From Luteibacter aegosomatissinici (GTDB lineage: Bacteria > Pseudomonadota > Gammaproteobacteria > Xanthomonadales > Rhodanobacteraceae), in contig NZ_CP095742.1 of assembly GCF_023078495.1 (NCBI RefSeq), forward strand, positions 186,001 through 250,000: DNA of 64,000 nucleotides, written 5' to 3'. Shown here piece by piece: positions 61,377 through 64,000 of the stretch (positions are counted from its first letter, which is position 1; each line of letters starts with the position of its first letter). The position numbers and the translations under genes were made by a program. The notes below the pieces were generated by a model. That model had not been told where the DNA came from. It saw only the letters and a program-made list of their open reading frames with translations, and ran no database searches.

Positions 61377-61479
61377 TTCGCTTCGCAAAATATTGTCGTA
61401 TCGCCTCGTGGCACGAAGTGGTAAACCTTGCGCCGCGGGGAGGCTGGGCCGGGAGCCAGCGACATACATGGAGCGACAG

Positions 61480-62190
61480 ATGCGGTACCTGATGCGAGTA
61501 GCAAAGGCCCTGGTATTCACGTGCCTCGTGTGCACGGGCGTCGCGGTGCACGCCGATGATGCGCCGGCGCATGCCACCGACAAACAATTAGCCGATGCGA
61601 AGTGCGCCATCGGCATGGAGAAGTTCCTGCCGGGCGATTACTTCTATTGCCTGGGCGCGCAGAACTACGGCACGCAGCACATCGAAGCCGCGCAACGGTT
61701 CTTCAAGGAGGCTGCCGGCTGGGCGAGCAAGCCGGCGCAGTACGTGCTCGGGATCATGGCGCTGAATGGCGACCACCAACCGATGGACCGGCCGTTGGCG
61801 TACGCGTGGTTCACGCTGGCCGCTGAACGCAACACGCCGCGGTTCGTGCAACCGCGCGACGCCTTGAAAGCCACCTTGACCAAGGACGAGGCAGCGAAAG
61901 CCGACGCGTTGCTTGCGGATTTGCGCCGCACGTACGCCGATGCCGTGGCCGCGCCGCGGGCTGAGCGGCGCTACCACGACGGCATGGCTGCCCTGAAGGA
62001 CACCCCCGGCACGAGTTACTGCATGGAGGGGACGCAGGATTTCCGTGACCTGGCCCAGGGCAAGACCCAGCCCTCGTGCCCGCCCACCGCGCAAATCGTG
62101 CAGTACGTGGACAAGCAAGCGAACAACGTGTTCGAGGACTGGACGGGGCATGTGACCGTAGGCGCCATACAGCCCGCGGGTACGCCCTGA
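61480..62190 (+). CDS. Exported SEL1-repeat protein
   Basis: Protein of 236 residues. A signal peptide (VAKALVFTCLVCTGVAVHA) is followed by two SEL1-like repeats: HIEAAQRFFKEAAGWASKPAQYVLGIMALNG and DRPLAYAWFTLAAERNTPRF, each with the AxxWFxxAA pattern. SEL1 repeats mediate protein contacts. The second half has four Cys-containing or charged stretches that I do not recognise. GGAG six bases before the ATG at 61480 supports this start; an ATG at 61468 is possible. Confidence 0.72.
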   Translation: MRYLMRVAKALVFTCLVCTGVAVHADDAPAHATDKQLADAKCAIGMEKFLPGDYFYCLGAQNYGTQHIEAAQRFFKEAAGWASKPAQYVLGIMALNGDHQPMDRPLAYAWFTLAAERNTPRFVQPRDALKATLTKDEAAKADALLADLRRTYADAVAAPRAERRYHDGMAALKDTPGTSYCMEGTQDFRDLAQGKTQPSCPPTAQIVQYVDKQANNVFEDWTGHVTVGAIQPAGTP

Positions 62191-62293
62191 CGGAGCGGGG
62201 TATCGCAGGCGGGTCTTCGCATCCAAGCCAGCGGGGCCAGGTCGCGCTAGGGTAGGCGCGCCGGGTACCCCGCCCCCCGCCGAGGTTATCGTC

Positions 62294-62695
62294 ATGAAGC
62301 GTGCCTGCCTCACTTGTATCACCGCACTCGCGTTTAGCCTGTCCTGGGCGGCCACGACCCCGGCCCAGGACACCTCGGGTACCCACCGAAAGCAGCTGTC
62401 CCGGCAGGACCTCAGCATCCCCGGCTGGGAAGAACTCCAAGTGCGCGTCGATTTCGATCCGGGCAAGTCCGTCCCGAACCACAAGCATCCGGGTGAGGAA
62501 ATCATCTACGTCATCGAGGGGACGATCGAATACGACGTTGCCGGAAAGGCGCCGCTCACCCTGAAGGCAGGCGACGTACTGGTGGTGCCCGCGGGCGTTG
62601 TCCACAGCGCGAAGAACGTGGGCAAGGACAATGCCGCGGAACTGGGTACCTATGTCGTACCGAAGGGCAAGCCGCTGCTGGAGTGGGCCAGATAG
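62294..62695 (+). CDS. Exported cupin-domain protein
   Basis: Protein of 133 residues with a signal peptide (ACLTCITALAFSLSWAATTPA) and a single cupin domain. Motif 1 is PNHKHPGEEIIYVIEG (His, His, Glu of a metal site) and motif 2 is GDVLVVPAGVVHSAKN (the last His). A complete metal-binding set is therefore present, so an enzyme or a metal- or sugar-binding role is possible. Periplasmic location is predicted. The function is not known. The gap of 148 bases to the GH30 gene shows no gene. Confidence 0.83.
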   Translation: MKRACLTCITALAFSLSWAATTPAQDTSGTHRKQLSRQDLSIPGWEELQVRVDFDPGKSVPNHKHPGEEIIYVIEGTIEYDVAGKAPLTLKAGDVLVVPAGVVHSAKNVGKDNAAELGTYVVPKGKPLLEWAR

Positions 62696-62843
62696 CCTTA
62701 CGAGCGCGCCAGGGCACCGAATCTTCCCTGGGAAACCCTGAGATTCCCGGCTGGCGTCCCCTTCGATAGACTGGGTGCCAACGACAGGGCGTGTGGTGTT
62801 CATTCTGTGATGGGTAAGACAAGCGAGGGGACGTTCGGCCGGC

Positions 62844-64000
62844 ATGGATGAGCGGATGCCTGAATCCAACCGCGTCACGGGCGTCGTCATTGCGCTGCTT
62901 GTCATGCTCACCCTCGGCGCCCTGTATGCCCCGCGCTTCGTGCAGCGCCATGCGGTGGCTAAAACGACGATCTCAGCCTTGCCGGCCACCCCCTTCGTCG
63001 AGGTGTGGCTGAGTACGGCCGACCACCGGCTCAAGCTCGCCCTGCAATCCAATGCTGCCCTGCTGCCCAGGGGCACCGGGCCGGCTGATATCGATGTGGA
63101 TGTGGCGACCACGTACCAGTCCATGACCGGGTTCGGCGCCTCCATGACCGACGCCTCGGCGTGGCTCATCCACAACAGGATGAGCCCGCAGCAGCGCGAT
63201 AGCCTGATGCATGAGCTGTATGGCGAGGCGCCCAACCTCAACCTGAACATGATGCGCTTGCCGATCGGCGCATCGGATTTCTCGTTGGGCCTGTACACCA
63301 TGGATGACATGCCGTTCGGTGAAGCCGACCCCCAGCTTCGGCATTTCAACGTGGGCCCCACGCTGGATTACCTCGTGCCCGTGATCAGGCAGGCACTATC
63401 GATCAACCCGGGGCTGTTGATCGTGGCGTCATCGTGGACGGCACCCGCGTGGATGAAGGGCAACCAGAACCTCACGGGTGGGGAGCTGTTGCAGCAATAC
63501 GAGGGCACGTTCGCCGAGTACCTGGTGAAGTACGTGGATGCGTACGCCAGACTGGGTATTCCCATCTTCGCGCTGACGCTGCAGAACGAACCGCTTTACG
63601 CCCCGGTCGCGTACCCCGGCATGACCATGGGGCCGGACGTGCGTGCGCGGGTGATCAAACACCTTGGCCCAAAGCTGGCGAGCCGCACGCCCAGGACACA
63701 GATCCTGGAGTGGGATCACAACTGGGCCGTTCCGCAGCAGCCGCTCACCGTGCTATCCGACCCCGACGTGGCACGCTATGTCGATGGCGTGGCCTGGCAC
63801 TGTTACGAGGGCAGCCCGTTCGAGCAAGGCAAGGTACACCGCGCGCACCCGGACAAGGATACGTACATTACCGAATGCACCGGCGGCGACTGGCCGCTGG
63901 ATATGAACGGTGAGCTGTTGTGGTTCTCACGCAATTTGCTGGTGACCGGAACGCGGCAGTGGGCGCGCGGCGTCATCTACTGGAACCTGGCCCTCGATGA
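62844..64000 (+). CDS. GH30-family glycoside hydrolase, N-terminal part
   Basis: The frame is open to the end of the window (385 codons), so the gene continues outside. A signal anchor (VVIALLVMLTLGALYAPRFV) is followed by a GH30 catalytic domain: YQSMTGFGASMTDASAW is the start of the family, NMMRLPIGASDFS follows, the acid/base Glu is in LTLQNEPLYAP, and the nucleophile Glu is in YITECTGGDW. It is of the glucosylceramidase/beta-1,6-glucanase type, acting on beta-glucans or glycosylceramides outside the cell. A secreted cupin gene lies directly upstream. Confidence 0.88.
   Translation, partial: MDERMPESNRVTGVVIALLVMLTLGALYAPRFVQRHAVAKTTISALPATPFVEVWLSTADHRLKLALQSNAALLPRGTGPADIDVDVATTYQSMTGFGASMTDASAWLIHNRMSPQQRDSLMHELYGEAPNLNLNMMRLPIGASDFSLGLYTMDDMPFGEADPQLRHFNVGPTLDYLVPVIRQALSINPGLLIVASSWTAPAWMKGNQNLTGGELLQQYEGTFAEYLVKYVDAYARLGIPIFALTLQNEPLYAPVAYPGMTMGPDVRARVIKHLGPKLASRTPRTQILEWDHNWAVPQQPLTVLSDPDVARYVDGVAWHCYEGSPFEQGKVHRAHPDKDTYITECTGGDWPLDMNGELLWFSRNLLVTGTRQWARGVIYWNLALD

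Noticed and set aside
61811-63361. Open frame of 516 codons on the minus strand across the SEL1, cupin and GH30 genes
   Set aside because: It crosses three recognisable plus-strand genes and their gaps, and its translation has no family resemblance.

Overview
The window is gene-dense, GC-rich chromosomal DNA with many 4-base start/stop overlaps (ATGA, GTGA). I see no rRNA, tRNA, phage, insertion sequence or CRISPR array. The gene content suggests an aerobic, free-living gammaproteobacterium of the Xanthomonadales/Rhodanobacteraceae type (Luteibacter or Dyella-like): a cyo quinol oxidase, NodT/HlyD exporters, TonB receptors, an ECF sigma factor with DGPF proteins, norR-hmp and a GH30 enzyme. 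That placement is inference from the look of the proteins; no database was searched.

Layout. 1-4.7 kb: the start of an exported protein (perhaps a TonB receptor) behind a DUF2946 gene, then an EmrAB/NodT-type exporter, all on the minus strand. 4.8-9.5 kb: modABC (molybdate uptake), an LPG-synthase-like membrane protein, a serine-hydrolase lipoprotein and an orphan Tdi1-like immunity gene. 9.5-10.2 kb: a ParE-type toxin/antitoxin pair with a palindromic operator candidate. 10.2-13.2 kb: an ECF42-like sigma factor with two DGPF/YCII proteins (one a tandem fusion) and a VOC protein. 13.4-25.9 kb: an HWE histidine kinase, a giant alpha-2-macroglobulin with penicillin-binding protein 1C, a soluble BdlA-like PAS-PAS-MCP protein with a structured leader, a VOC protein and an HTH-GAF regulator. 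26-31.3 kb: a GalP-like sugar porter, the divergent norR/hmp pair with three matching NorR half-site pairs, and a TMEM175 channel.

31.3-36.7 kb: a type 1 pilin followed by what looks like the scar of a deleted chaperone-usher operon, then a DUF2058 protein, an epimerase, Ada and an MHS-family transporter. 36.8-42.7 kb: cyoABCD, SURF1 and a VirK/YbjX protein. 42.7-46.8 kb: a FecI/FecR/TonB-receptor cell-surface signalling set on the minus strand. 47-52.3 kb: an ArnT-like glycosyltransferase, a YrbL-like protein, an LtaS/OpgB-like phosphotransferase and a methyltransferase. 52.3-56.3 kb: btuCDF, divergent from a DUF4239/MliC pair. 56.3-61.4 kb: a MarR regulator driving a FUSC/DUF1656/HlyD/NodT efflux operon. 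61.5-64 kb: a SEL1-repeat protein, a secreted cupin and a truncated GH30 hydrolase.

Two themes run through the window. One is envelope defence: two multi-part exporters, A2M with PBP1C, MliC, VirK, YrbL, ArnT-like and LtaS-like proteins. The other is signal-controlled uptake or detoxification: FecIR, NorR, ECF42, MarR, and molybdate and corrinoid import. The most unusual sequence observations are the collapsed fimbrial operon at 31.5-32.5 kb, the NorR control region at 29.2-29.3 kb and the leader of the PAS-PAS-MCP gene at 23.25-23.36 kb, where the ribosome-binding site lies inside a stem.
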